A DNA stretch of 64,000 nt from an uncultured bacterium (GTDB lineage: Bacteria; Cyanobacteriota; Vampirovibrionia; Gastranaerophilales; Gastranaerophilaceae): NCBI GenBank assembly GCA_949296425.1, contig CASFPN010000006.1:1-64000 (forward strand), given 5' to 3'. Made by a program: the position numbers and the translations under genes. The notes under the pieces were generated by a model. It searched no databases and was not told where the DNA came from. It worked only from the letters and a program-made list of their open reading frames with translations. Positions 16,558 to 25,058 of the stretch are shown here, in pieces (the first letter of the stretch is position 1; each line of letters begins with the position of its first letter).

Positions 16558-17528
16558 CTAATTAAATAATTTAGAACATTTTTCCTGAATATCTAATGCA
16601 ATATCTTTTGCAAATTTTTCCTTGAGTCCTATATTTTTTGCCACGGCTAGGATATCATCTAAAGTCGGATTCTTACCCTCTCCATTAATTGTGGTTGCGT
16701 GTTCACCATTAAATGAAAAACTGTAAGTTAAATCATACGCAGGAGATAAGTGCCATTCTTTTTTTGTATCATCAAAAAGAAAAGAAAAATTCTTTGAATG
16801 GTCATCTCTATTGTGTGCAAACACATTAAAGCACATTAGCTTGAATAATTGTTCAATATCCTGATAATTTCTTGTTAATTCAAGTGTTAGTTTCATCAAT
16901 AGGTTGTAATCAAGGTCAGGAAGCCTGTGACTTGTCTCTAACAGCCCGCTTGCGGATACCATATGAACTTTTTTACCGTTTTTGCGGTCAAACCTTTTTA
17001 TACCAAAATACCCTGAACAGATTTTAGATGGGAAAAGTCTTGTTTCTGTCATATTTATTCCGCAATCTTTTGCACATAATGAATACTGATATTCTTTTTC
17101 CCCAATATTTTTAGGTTCAGATGAAGAAGGAAACTTAATAATCCAGTCCTCATTGACAACAGATGTCAAAATCTTTGGTCTTGCTCCACCTGATGAGCCG
17201 CCTAATTGAAAAAGTTCATCCAAATTATCCGAATTTTGTGATTCTAATATTTTTGAACACTCTTGAGCAAGAATATCATAATCACTAATGCTATTTTCTG
17301 ATTCAAATCGATGTTCCGGTTTATAAGTTAAAGCCCCCATGCCACTTTCTTGAACAACAGCAAGCTGGTTAAGGTTATCTATTTCTACAGGGTTAATTTT
17401 GTTTTTCAAAAATAATCTGTCAACAAGCAACCCCCCCCCCAACCATCAGGCAAACTGTCATTAAAGACTCCAAATAAACCTCCAAACGGATCGTATTTTG
17501 GAATAAAAACTTTTTTGATGAGTGGTAA
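16558..17528 (-). pseudogene. Truncated, frame-broken HipA-family kinase gene
   Basis: Residues of a HipA-like Ser/Thr kinase toxin are recognisable from IKKVFIPKYDPFGGLFGVF through FNDSLPDGWG to the C-terminal kinase signatures FAHNRDDHSKNFSF (catalytic Asp region) and HLSPAYDLTYS. Two faults are visible. A run of ten G (minus strand of 17431-17440) shifts the frame right after PDGWG; eight or eleven G would restore it. The 5' end stops at about 17528 where serine-recombinase sequence begins, so the first part is deleted. No HipB partner is adjacent. The downstream 294-codon frame stays open but has only a TTG start inside the G tract. Confidence 0.75.
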
Positions 17529-17722
17529 AATTGTCTCCCGAAATGATTGCTCAATTAGTTCGACAGACCTATTCATCTGTTACAGTGAAAGACAAAAAGT
17601 CAAAATGTCATTTGCCGAACCATTTGCGACACTTGAGAAGCTAATTAGACTTGCAAAACAAGGTATTGAGGAATATGGCTATGACGAATTCGCCAAAACC
17701 ATTGAAAACACTAAGGAAGAAT
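17529..17722 (+). pseudogene. 3' stump of the element's large serine recombinase
   Basis: About 194 nt nearly identical to the 3' part of the intact recombinase gene at 38605 (its region about 39920-40114), encoding MIAQLVRQTYSSVTVKD and MSFAEPFATLEKLIRLAKQG. One A is missing from a run near 17598, so the frame is broken. Identity stops sharply at both ends: with hipA sequence on the left and with unrelated cargo after AAGGAAGAAT on the right. It shows that element 1 once carried the same recombinase. Confidence 0.88.
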
Positions 17723-17765
17723 ACATTTATAAATAAACTATCATTATAAGATTTAAAAAACAAAA

Positions 17766-17880
17766 TTTACCGTTCAGTAAATTTTAATGTAAAACCTGTT
17801 GATTAGATTTTAATTTTTACCGAACGGTAAAAAAGTTGCTTTTTTGATAATAATGTTGTATAATTTTACCGATAGGTAAA
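17766..17880 (+). promoter_or_regulatory. hipBA promoter with three operators
   Basis: Three dyads share TTTACCG-N2-NGGTAAA: TTTACCGTTCAGTAAA (17766-17781), TTTACCGAACGGTAAA (17816-17831, perfect) and TTTACCGATAGGTAAA (17865-17880). They bracket a promoter TTGCTT (17836-17841), 17 nt, TATAAT (17859-17864); the third overlaps the start region. This is the expected layout for autoregulation by HipB. Confidence 0.8.
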
Positions 17881-17885
17881 AAAAA

Positions 17886-18110
17886 ATGAATATAACTGAT
17901 ACTAAAAATTTAGGAGAATATATAAAAAAATTGCGTAAGGCACAACAACTTACGCAAACTGATTTGGCAATTGCAGCTAATGTTGGAGTAAGATTTCTCG
18001 TTGATTTGGAAAACGGCAAAAAAACAGCACAAATTGGAAAAGTCATAGATGTCTGTAATGCATTAGGAATTGTAATAGATATGAAATTCCCTTTTGACAA
18101 AAATTTATGA
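17886..18110 (+). CDS. hipB: HipB-like antitoxin / repressor
   Basis: A 74-residue XRE-type protein: RKAQQLTQTDLAIAANVGVR and LVDLENGKKTAQIGKV form the helix-turn-helix, and the short tail ends in GIVIDMKFPF, as in HipB-like and YdaS-like antitoxins where it adds a dimer strand. It would bind HipA and repress the operon from the three dyads just upstream. The hipA gene follows 8 nt downstream. Confidence 0.88.
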   Translation: MNITDTKNLGEYIKKLRKAQQLTQTDLAIAANVGVRFLVDLENGKKTAQIGKVIDVCNALGIVIDMKFPFDKNL

Positions 18111-18118
18111 GGTAGATT

Positions 18119-19357
18119 TTGAGTAATTCTTTGAACGTATTTTTAAATGATAAACATATCGGAATATTAGAAAAAGACGGCTATGGCGGTGTAAATTTTC
18201 AATATTCTGATAATGCTGATAGAATCTTATCTCTAAGTTTACCAAATCAAAAACAGCCTTTTGGAAACAGACAATGCAGAGGTTTTTTTAACGGCTTATT
18301 GCCTGAAAGTGAACATACAAGAATTGCTATCGGGAAAAAATACGGGATTAATCCTAAAAATGATTTTTCTATATTGCAAGCAATAGGTTATGATTGTGCA
18401 GGTGCTGTTTCGTTCTTTGATAGTGATGATGAACAAACACCTTCAAAATACTTGCAAGAATCTTATGAAATTGATTATACACCATTATCAAATATTGAAC
18501 TTGAAAAATTTATAAATGAACTTCCACAAAAGCCTTTAGCAACAGGTATTGAAGATATGAGATTATCTTTAGCCGGTGCACAGGATAAAACATCTGTGAT
18601 TGTTTTAGATGGACAAATTGGAATTCCAAAAGATAACGTGCCAACAAGCCATATTATAAAACCTGCAATAAAAGGATTTAACGAAACAATTGAAAATGAA
18701 TTTATATGTATAAAATCAGCTGAAAAGTTAGGAATAAAAGTTCCTGATATCAAAATCGGTTATGCCAATAAAACAAAATATTTTTTAATTCAAAGATACG
18801 ATAGAGAAGTAATTGAGAGTAAAATAAAAAAAATTCATCAAGAAGATTTTTGCCAGGCTTCTAATATTCCAAGTGCGTATAAGTACCAATCAGAAGGTGG
18901 GGTTGATTTTAAAAGATGTTTTGAAATTTTAAGAGCGACCTCTCAACCTGCCGTTGCAATTAATCAGTTTATTCAATTAATGATTTTTAATTATTTAATA
19001 GGAAATAATGATGCACATGGTAAGAATTTTTCTATTTTGCATTATGACAATGGAGAAATAAAATTTGCACCCGCATACGATATTCTCTGTTCCGAAGTTT
19101 ACCCTGGATTGTCAAATAAAATGGCAATGAAAATTGGCGGACATTATAAACATAATGGGATTTTATTAAGACACTTTGAAAAATTAGCAAATGAAAATGG
19201 TATAAGCTTTACTCAACTAAAGAAAGTGATAAAAAATCAATGTGAAACTCTTCCGGATATTGTCAATGAAGTGATAAACAGTTTTGAAAATAAAATCGGA
19301 AAAGATATTTTATCTGTTATACAAAAAAATTGTACTAAATTATTAAAAGAATTTTAA
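18119..19357 (+). CDS. hipA: HipA-family serine/threonine kinase toxin
   Basis: A complete 412-residue HipA-like toxin. The N-terminal domain has LSLSLPNQKQPFG and FFNGLLPESEHTRIAIGKKY; then LSLAGAQDKTSVI (P-loop-like segment), SHIIKPAI (ATP-binding Lys region), NNDAHGKNFSIL (catalytic Asp and Asn) and FAPAYDIL (metal-binding Asp). Known HipA phosphorylates glutamyl-tRNA synthetase and gives persistence; the target here is unknown. The start is TTG at 18119: GAGG overlapping the hipB stop is 6 nt upstream and no ATG fits. A strong hairpin follows the gene. Confidence 0.88.
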   Translation: MSNSLNVFLNDKHIGILEKDGYGGVNFQYSDNADRILSLSLPNQKQPFGNRQCRGFFNGLLPESEHTRIAIGKKYGINPKNDFSILQAIGYDCAGAVSFFDSDDEQTPSKYLQESYEIDYTPLSNIELEKFINELPQKPLATGIEDMRLSLAGAQDKTSVIVLDGQIGIPKDNVPTSHIIKPAIKGFNETIENEFICIKSAEKLGIKVPDIKIGYANKTKYFLIQRYDREVIESKIKKIHQEDFCQASNIPSAYKYQSEGGVDFKRCFEILRATSQPAVAINQFIQLMIFNYLIGNNDAHGKNFSILHYDNGEIKFAPAYDILCSEVYPGLSNKMAMKIGGHYKHNGILLRHFEKLANENGISFTQLKKVIKNQCETLPDIVNEVINSFENKIGKDILSVIQKNCTKLLKEF

Positions 19358-19360
19358 TTT

Positions 19361-19397
19361 CCAAAATACAACAAAATGAAGTTGTGTTGTATTTTGG
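19361..19397 (+). terminator. Hairpin after hipA
   Basis: A perfect 13-bp stem CCAAAATACAACA (19361-19373) / TGTTGTATTTTGG (19385-19397) with an 11-nt loop, 3 nt after the hipA stop. It lacks a strong T run, but could stop transcription or protect the mRNA end. Confidence 0.6.
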
Positions 19398-19556
19398 GGT
19401 AAATGTATAGAGGTAGGATAAAATAGATTTTTGCAGGTGGTAGTTTTTGAATGCTATTTAAACGATATTTAAACGCTGTTTAAATAATGAGGATGCGGAA
19501 AAATCCAAAAATTGACAAATTTTTGAGATTTTTCAAATCCGACCTTAGGTGTGTGA

Positions 19557-19644
19557 GCATCAGGTCGTGTGCGGGATAGCACACAACCTGATGCGAAACC
19601 GTTCCCCGCAGTTTGCGAGAAAAATTGACATTTTTCTCGCAAAC
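19557..19644. other. Two strong adjacent hairpins, possible structured RNA or DNA site
   Basis: Hairpin 1: 16-nt arms 19557-19572 and 19579-19594 (GCATCAGGTCGTGTGC with one internal mismatch). Hairpin 2: a perfect 15-bp stem 19611-19625 / 19630-19644 (GTTTGCGAGAAAAAT) with a TGAC loop. They lie in the otherwise gene-free 19398-19725 stretch, which also has three TTTAAA-centred repeats at about 19450-19485. No gene explains them. Confidence 0.55.
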
Positions 19645-19725
19645 TCAAGTGTTTAATTTTTGTGTCATTCGACTTTACTTTTTATAGGGAAAACGCAATC
19701 ATTATCAGTGATTAGATGAGTTTAA

Positions 19726-20261
19726 GATGAATGTAGTACAACCTATAAAAAAGATAGAAGATATTAAAAAGATTAAAAAATATTTGACAAAAAGCCAAGA
19801 GATGCACTGCTTTTTAGTTTTGGGATAAATACAGGACTAAGAATATCTAATATATTATCGCTTGATGTAGGGGATGTAAAAGGCAGAGATTATATTGAAA
19901 TTAGAGAGAAAAAGACAAATAAATATAAGAAATTTCCGCTTAATAGGTTTTTGAAAGAGGAGATTGATTTATTTGTAGAAGGATTGCCAAGTGAACAACC
20001 GCTTTTTTTACACAAAAACATTGCAGGCTTGATAGAGCACAGGTGCATAGGGTTTTAAATAAGGCAGCACAAGCCGTTGGGGTGAAGGAAAGAATCGGAA
20101 CACATACACTGAGAAAGACATTTAGGTATCATCATTATAAAAAATATAATGATATAGTACTCCTGCAAAAAATCTTTAACCATTCCTCGCCATCAGTAAC
20201 ACTTCGCTACATAGGCATCGAACAAGACACAATTGATGAAAGTTACATGATTTTTATTTGA
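19726..20261 (+). pseudogene. Frameshifted XerC-like tyrosine recombinase
   Basis: Starting MNVVQPIKKIEDIKKIKKYL, then after a frameshift near 19793 the catalytic domain continues as INTGLRISNILSLDVGDVKG (first catalytic Arg), and after another shift near 20030 as HTLRKTFRYHHYK (HxxR) and LRYIGIEQD (Tyr nucleophile). This is the integrase type of many Firmicutes-like mobile elements, about 175 residues if repaired. At least two frameshifts make it inactive. It overlaps the end of the next pseudogene by 8 nt. Confidence 0.8.
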
Positions 20262-20910
20262 AGAATGAAAGGATGTAATCATTACAAGGCTTAATTTCGA
20301 GTTGTTTCGGCAAAGTTGAATAATACAAATCATAAAATTTGAAAGCTTTTGACCATTATTTTTGCAATGTGTTTGAATAATTTTTATAACCTTTTTATCA
20401 TCCAATGAAACTTTTCTTCCCAAAATAACAGCATCTAAATCTTCAAAATTATATTTTGCTAAACGATTGTTTTTATCTTTATAAGTCGGATGAACCATAT
20501 CCATTTTAAAAACTCTATACTCTTGTTCATATTACCAATTTTTGGATTTTGTGCATATATATTCCCTAGCTTTTTATAATACTCTGTTCTTCATTCATCC
20601 ATGTTTTTATATCCGTCTAAACAAGAACTAAATTTAGTTTTATTATCACAATAAACACCTGTTGGAGAATAAGTTTTAATATATGGTTTATTATGATAAT
20701 TCTTAATTTTTCATAAAATTTTTTAAAAGTTGTTTCCATAAATGGTAAAGCCAAATCTTTATATTGTATAAAAATAGGCAGATTATATTTGTCCAACTTT
20801 TGACCTGGTTTAACTAAATTAGCAATTATATATAATCGGCAAAGAGTATACAGATAATGTTTGAATAGGCCTTTAAAATCAATCTCATCACCTTGCCAAA
20901 TAATATTCTA
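20254..20910 (-). pseudogene. Multiply frameshifted gene of unknown family
   Basis: Downstream of hsdM three blocks in different frames line up as one decayed gene: DFKGLFKHYLYTLCRLYIIA and ALPFMETTFKKFYEKLRI; KTYSPTGVYCDNKTKFSSCL up to an internal stop; then YNFEDLDAVILGRKVSLDDK and DLYYSTLPKQLEIKPC to a stop at 20254. I do not recognise the family. Position after hsdM suggests it was once part of the restriction locus or its cargo. Confidence 0.5.
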
Positions 20911-20919
20911 TCACTTATA

Positions 20920-22680
20920 CTATTTTAATTCTGGTAGTCCTAATTCCTTTAAAAATTGATTATGTTTTGCTTTTGATATACTGATTTTGTCTTCAATTGA
21001 ATCAAGATTGATTTTAACTTCTGAAAGGTCAATGCTTTCTTCTTCAGCTAAGTTACTTACATATCTTGAAATGTTAAGGTTGAAATTATTTCCCTCAATT
21101 TCATCCATAGAAACCCTGCGAGAATATTTTTTATCATCTTCTTTTCTAAATTGGTATGTATCGACTATTTTATTTATGTGCTCATCAGCAAGATAGTTTT
21201 GACGTTTTCCTTTGTTATAATATTTTGGATCACTTGCATTAATAAATAATACGTCATCAAATTTTTTGCACTTTTTCAAAACTAAAATGCAGACAGGAAT
21301 TCCAGTTGAGAAAAATAAATTTGGAGGCAAACCTATTACTGCATCAATATTTTTGTCCTTAAGCAATTTCGTTCTTATTTTTTCCTCTGCTCCACCTCTA
21401 AATAAAACGCCATGAGGTAATATTACTGCCATAGTTCCACAATCACTTAAAAAATGAAACCCATGAAGCAAAAACGCAAAATCAGCAGCAGATTTTGGTG
21501 CAAGCCCATAATTTTTAAATCGAAAATCTTCAGCAAGAGATTCATTTGGTTCCCATCTATAACTAAATGGAGGATTTGCAACAACTGCATCAAATTCAAT
21601 CTTCTTAGCAGGGTTCATTTCATTTAAAATATCCCAGTCATTCAACAAAGAATCACCATGGAAAATTTGAAATTCGGAATCTTTTAATCCGTGCAATAAC
21701 ATATTCATTCTTGCTAAGTTATACGTTGTAATATTTTTCTCTTGTCCATAAATTTGTCCTATATTATTTGGACCCAATTGTTTCCTTACATTTATTAATA
21801 AAGAGCCAGAGCCACAAGCAAAATCTAATACGTTTCTTAAATATGATTTTTTGCCAGTACTCGGATCTTGACAATCTAGAGCAACAATATTGGACAATAT
21901 TGTCGATATTTGTTGAGGAGTATAGAATTCTCCAGCCTTTTTGCCGGAGCCTGCTGCAAATTGACCAATTAAATATTCATAAGCATCTCCCAAAATATCA
22001 CTATCATTAGGAAATCCAGATAAACCGTTTGCAATTTCTGTAATTATAGAACATAATTTTTCATTTCTGGATTCATAATTTTTTCCTAATTTTTCAGAAT
22101 CAAGGTTAACTTCAGAAAATAAACCTTTAAACTTACTATCAAAAGATTCATTTTCAATAAATTTAAAACCTTTTTGCAGGGTTGATAATAAAAATTTATT
22201 TTGTGTTCTTGCAAGTTCATAAATATTACTCCACAAATAATTGGGTCTTATAATAAAATGAACTTTGCGTTTCATCTGTTTTTCAAAAACATTAACATAC
22301 TCTATATTTTCTATATACCATAGAATGAATGGTGTAATTTTACTACTTTGAAGCATTTCACTTACTTCTTGAATTTTTTGCTCCATTTCATTTTTATTAA
22401 GGTTTTGTTTTTTATAATAAGCTTTTATTTTATCTTCTAATTTTTTTATAAATTTATCATATTCATTATCATTAAAAACCTTATTTAGTTTATTTTCACA
22501 GATAGTATAATCTTTCCCCAATTCTTTTTTTGCAGCAGTTTCATAGTTATCAGATAAATAACGTAAAAAAAGGAATGAAAGCATATAATCACGAAAATCG
22601 TCCGCATTCATTGCTCCTCTTAATTTGTCAGCAATATTCCATAATGTATTACCTAGTTCTTTTTGTTGTGTATTATTCAT
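20920..22680 (-). CDS. hsdM: Type I restriction-modification DNA methyltransferase subunit HsdM
   Basis: Adenine-N6 methyltransferase subunit of a type I system. Over 586 residues: the N-terminal helical HsdM domain (IADKLRGAMNADDFRDYMLS), then the SAM-binding motif DFACGSGSLL (about 286-295) and catalytic NPPF (369-372), preceded by the EFYTPQQIS segment. Length and motifs are intact. It is the last gene of hsdR-hsdS-prrC-hsdM and overlaps the prrC stop by 8 nt, implying coupled translation. Having hsdM last, after a nuclease gene, differs from common M-S-R orders. Confidence 0.95.
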   Translation of the reverse strand: MNNTQQKELGNTLWNIADKLRGAMNADDFRDYMLSFLFLRYLSDNYETAAKKELGKDYTICENKLNKVFNDNEYDKFIKKLEDKIKAYYKKQNLNKNEMEQKIQEVSEMLQSSKITPFILWYIENIEYVNVFEKQMKRKVHFIIRPNYLWSNIYELARTQNKFLLSTLQKGFKFIENESFDSKFKGLFSEVNLDSEKLGKNYESRNEKLCSIITEIANGLSGFPNDSDILGDAYEYLIGQFAAGSGKKAGEFYTPQQISTILSNIVALDCQDPSTGKKSYLRNVLDFACGSGSLLINVRKQLGPNNIGQIYGQEKNITTYNLARMNMLLHGLKDSEFQIFHGDSLLNDWDILNEMNPAKKIEFDAVVANPPFSYRWEPNESLAEDFRFKNYGLAPKSAADFAFLLHGFHFLSDCGTMAVILPHGVLFRGGAEEKIRTKLLKDKNIDAVIGLPPNLFFSTGIPVCILVLKKCKKFDDVLFINASDPKYYNKGKRQNYLADEHINKIVDTYQFRKEDDKKYSRRVSMDEIEGNNFNLNISRYVSNLAEEESIDLSEVKINLDSIEDKISISKAKHNQFLKELGLPELK

Positions 22681-23803
22681 CTACTTCACCTGCCTCGTCT
22701 AAATCTTTAAATAAATCCGGATTATATCTATATACTTTAAAAAAATGTTCAAGTATATCTTTAAAAATTTTTTTATTATCATCTACCATAACTTTTGGCT
22801 CGTATAGAGAATATTTACCATGACTTAAAATGTTCACGTAACGACTGTAAGTACTATCATCGATATGAGGGTTAATTTCTTTTAAGCAATCTCCAAAATT
22901 ATTATATCCATGGAAAGAAGCCGTTTTTTCTAATATATTTCGCAAAATATTAAAATGATAAGTGTATAATTGCCCAGAGGCCACAGCTTTTCTTAGTTCC
23001 TTAAGCAGTGAAACATGATAAAAAAACGGAGTATCGCCAATATCCCTTGTAATGTATTTAGAATTTTCAACGTCTTTGATTAACATATAATCTTTACCTT
23101 TTTCTTTTTTAAATTCGTTATACATTACATTAAAAAATAATGAGTGATGTGTTGATATTACTACTTTTAAATCTTCATGCTCTTTTAATAATTGTGCCAA
23201 TTGGCTTCCCACCAAAATGGCATTATTATCATCTAATGATGAAATAGGATCATCAATGTAAATATATTTAACCCAATCATATGAGGGGTGTTTATCAATT
23301 ACAAGTTGTACTACAGCAAGGAAAAAGCACCATATAAATATGTATTCTTCAGCCCTTGAAATTTTTATATTATCTAGTGTTTTCTCAGAATCATCAGCTT
23401 TTATTTTTCTAGAAAAAGCAACCACCCATTTATCATAATCAATCGTAAAGTCAAAATCGGCATATACTTCTAAAAATTTACGAATTTTCTCCTCCATTGA
23501 TAAATCTCTAAGACCTTCAAAAAATCTGGAGTCCTTATTTATGTGCAAAACTCTTTCTGTATCGTGTTCTAGGTCATTATTCCAATTAAATAAATCTTCA
23601 GTAAAAGCATTGTAATAAAGGGTGTCACCTTTAGGATTTGCTCTGGATTTTGATTTTGCTATATTTTTAAATTCACAAGATAGTCTAGTTTTCCCCGTTC
23701 CATTATAAGCAAATATCAACACATATTTTTTACTTGCTAATTCTTGTTTTAAAGCCTTTGCTATATCATGTAAAGAATCATATGTTTTAACATTGCTGCT
23801 CAT
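22673..23803 (-). CDS. prrC: PrrC-type anticodon nuclease (latent, type I RM-associated)
   Basis: Closely follows Escherichia coli PrrC in layout and motifs. The N-terminal ABC-ATPase domain has Walker A YNGTGKTRLS, the PrrC-typical LYYNAFTEDLFNWNNDL, a degenerate signature ISRAEEYIFIW and Walker B YIYIDDPISSLDD. The C-terminal nuclease domain has LRNILEKTASFHGY and NILSHGKYS, keeping the Arg-x3-Glu...His triad of PrrC (R288, E292, H328 from ATG 23803). PrrC cuts the anticodon loop of tRNA-Lys when phage inhibitors disturb the restriction enzyme. AGGAGG 6 nt upstream sets the start; the gene overlaps hsdS by 17 nt and hsdM by 8 nt. The tRNA target is inferred. Confidence 0.92.
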   Translation of the reverse strand: MSSNVKTYDSLHDIAKALKQELASKKYVLIFAYNGTGKTRLSCEFKNIAKSKSRANPKGDTLYYNAFTEDLFNWNNDLEHDTERVLHINKDSRFFEGLRDLSMEEKIRKFLEVYADFDFTIDYDKWVVAFSRKIKADDSEKTLDNIKISRAEEYIFIWCFFLAVVQLVIDKHPSYDWVKYIYIDDPISSLDDNNAILVGSQLAQLLKEHEDLKVVISTHHSLFFNVMYNEFKKEKGKDYMLIKDVENSKYITRDIGDTPFFYHVSLLKELRKAVASGQLYTYHFNILRNILEKTASFHGYNNFGDCLKEINPHIDDSTYSRYVNILSHGKYSLYEPKVMVDDNKKIFKDILEHFFKVYRYNPDLFKDLDEAGEVDE

Positions 23804-25058
23804 CTTTAACCTCCTCAAAAGATGGGAATAGACGTTGCATTAAACCTTTTTTATGAAGTTTTAAAGCTTCAATTTTTTCTGTTTGTGCAGATATCAATTC
23901 ATCAATAGAATTTAAGCATTCTGCAATTTTATTTTGTTCTTCAATTTTAGGTATCAATATGGTGAAATTATTCAAGACCTCTTTTGTGATAGTTTTGATT
24001 ATTCCGCCAGGGGCTTTTTGTTTCTCAATAGAAAACAATATTTGTAATGTATAGGCAATAAATATTTTATTTATTTTTACGTGAAATTTTTCGAATAATA
24101 GTAATGTCCTATCAATATATGCATCATAATTAGTAATTGCAACTCTTCCAATAGAGCCTTGAATTGTAATAATTAAAGTGCCCTTAGGGATAAATACACT
24201 TTGTTGAGCAGCTAATTTACTAATTTTGTTTTTTGTTGTTTTTTTTAGTTTTAGAGCATCATCAACGTCATATACTTGAATAAATGGGAAACCATTATGC
24301 TCATCATACCATTCTGGCAATCCATATGGTTGAGGAAAGCTACCTCTACGATATTCTGCCAACTTTTGTAAAGTTGTTTTTACCCAATCCTCTTTAAACT
24401 CAGGAAATCTTAGTTTGGGATTTGATGAATTATTTTTAGGAAATAATTTTTGCAAGAGTCCTTTTTTATGATTTTTTAGTTCTTTTAATTTATCTTCTTC
24501 ACCTGCAATTAATTCATCAATGGAATTTAAGCATTCTGCTATTTTTTGTTGTTCCTTGATAGAAGTATGAAAAATATTTGTTTGATAAACTATATCGCTA
24601 CTTATATTTAAGACAATTCCTCCTGCGGATAATTTCTGATATTGTTTTTGTAGTATGTCCGAATTTAATTGATACAGCAAAAATCTTTTATCAAAATATT
24701 GTTCATAATCTCTTAATACAAACCAACCATCATAAATACACCCACTAATTTCTAATAAATAAGCTTTACCATATGTCATTGAATTGGCAAGAATTAATTC
24801 ACCAGAATTTACATATCTTGATTTCTCGGCTCCTGCATAAGTGATTTTTTCTTCTGTACTTGATATTTTATAGTTAACACAATTTTTTGTATCTCCAATT
24901 TTAATCCAGTTTACGCCATCACCATCTGAAAGATATTCGTGGATTGGTCTTGGAGAAGATCCTCTATATAATTTTATATATTTTTTAAATTTTATAAATT
25001 CCCATTTGTTTTTAAACTTTGGAAATCTTAATTTTGAGTCAACAATTCTATTATTCAT
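23787..25058 (-). CDS. hsdS: Type I restriction specificity subunit HsdS
   Basis: The 423-residue DNA-recognition subunit, built as two half-repeats. Each begins with a KLRFP(K/E)FK opening and a target-recognition domain, and ends in a conserved helix: IAECLNSIDELIAGEEDKL (about 173-206) and IAECLNSIDELISAQTEKI (about 379-412), both closing with HKKGL(L/M)Q(K/R)LFP. The two target domains differ, giving a split asymmetric site that cannot be read from sequence. The near-identical helices could recombine to swap domains. The start overlaps the hsdR stop by 8 nt. Confidence 0.94.
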   Translation of the reverse strand: MNNRIVDSKLRFPKFKNKWEFIKFKKYIKLYRGSSPRPIHEYLSDGDGVNWIKIGDTKNCVNYKISSTEEKITYAGAEKSRYVNSGELILANSMTYGKAYLLEISGCIYDGWFVLRDYEQYFDKRFLLYQLNSDILQKQYQKLSAGGIVLNISSDIVYQTNIFHTSIKEQQKIAECLNSIDELIAGEEDKLKELKNHKKGLLQKLFPKNNSSNPKLRFPEFKEDWVKTTLQKLAEYRRGSFPQPYGLPEWYDEHNGFPFIQVYDVDDALKLKKTTKNKISKLAAQQSVFIPKGTLIITIQGSIGRVAITNYDAYIDRTLLLFEKFHVKINKIFIAYTLQILFSIEKQKAPGGIIKTITKEVLNNFTILIPKIEEQNKIAECLNSIDELISAQTEKIEALKLHKKGLMQRLFPSFEEVKDEQQC

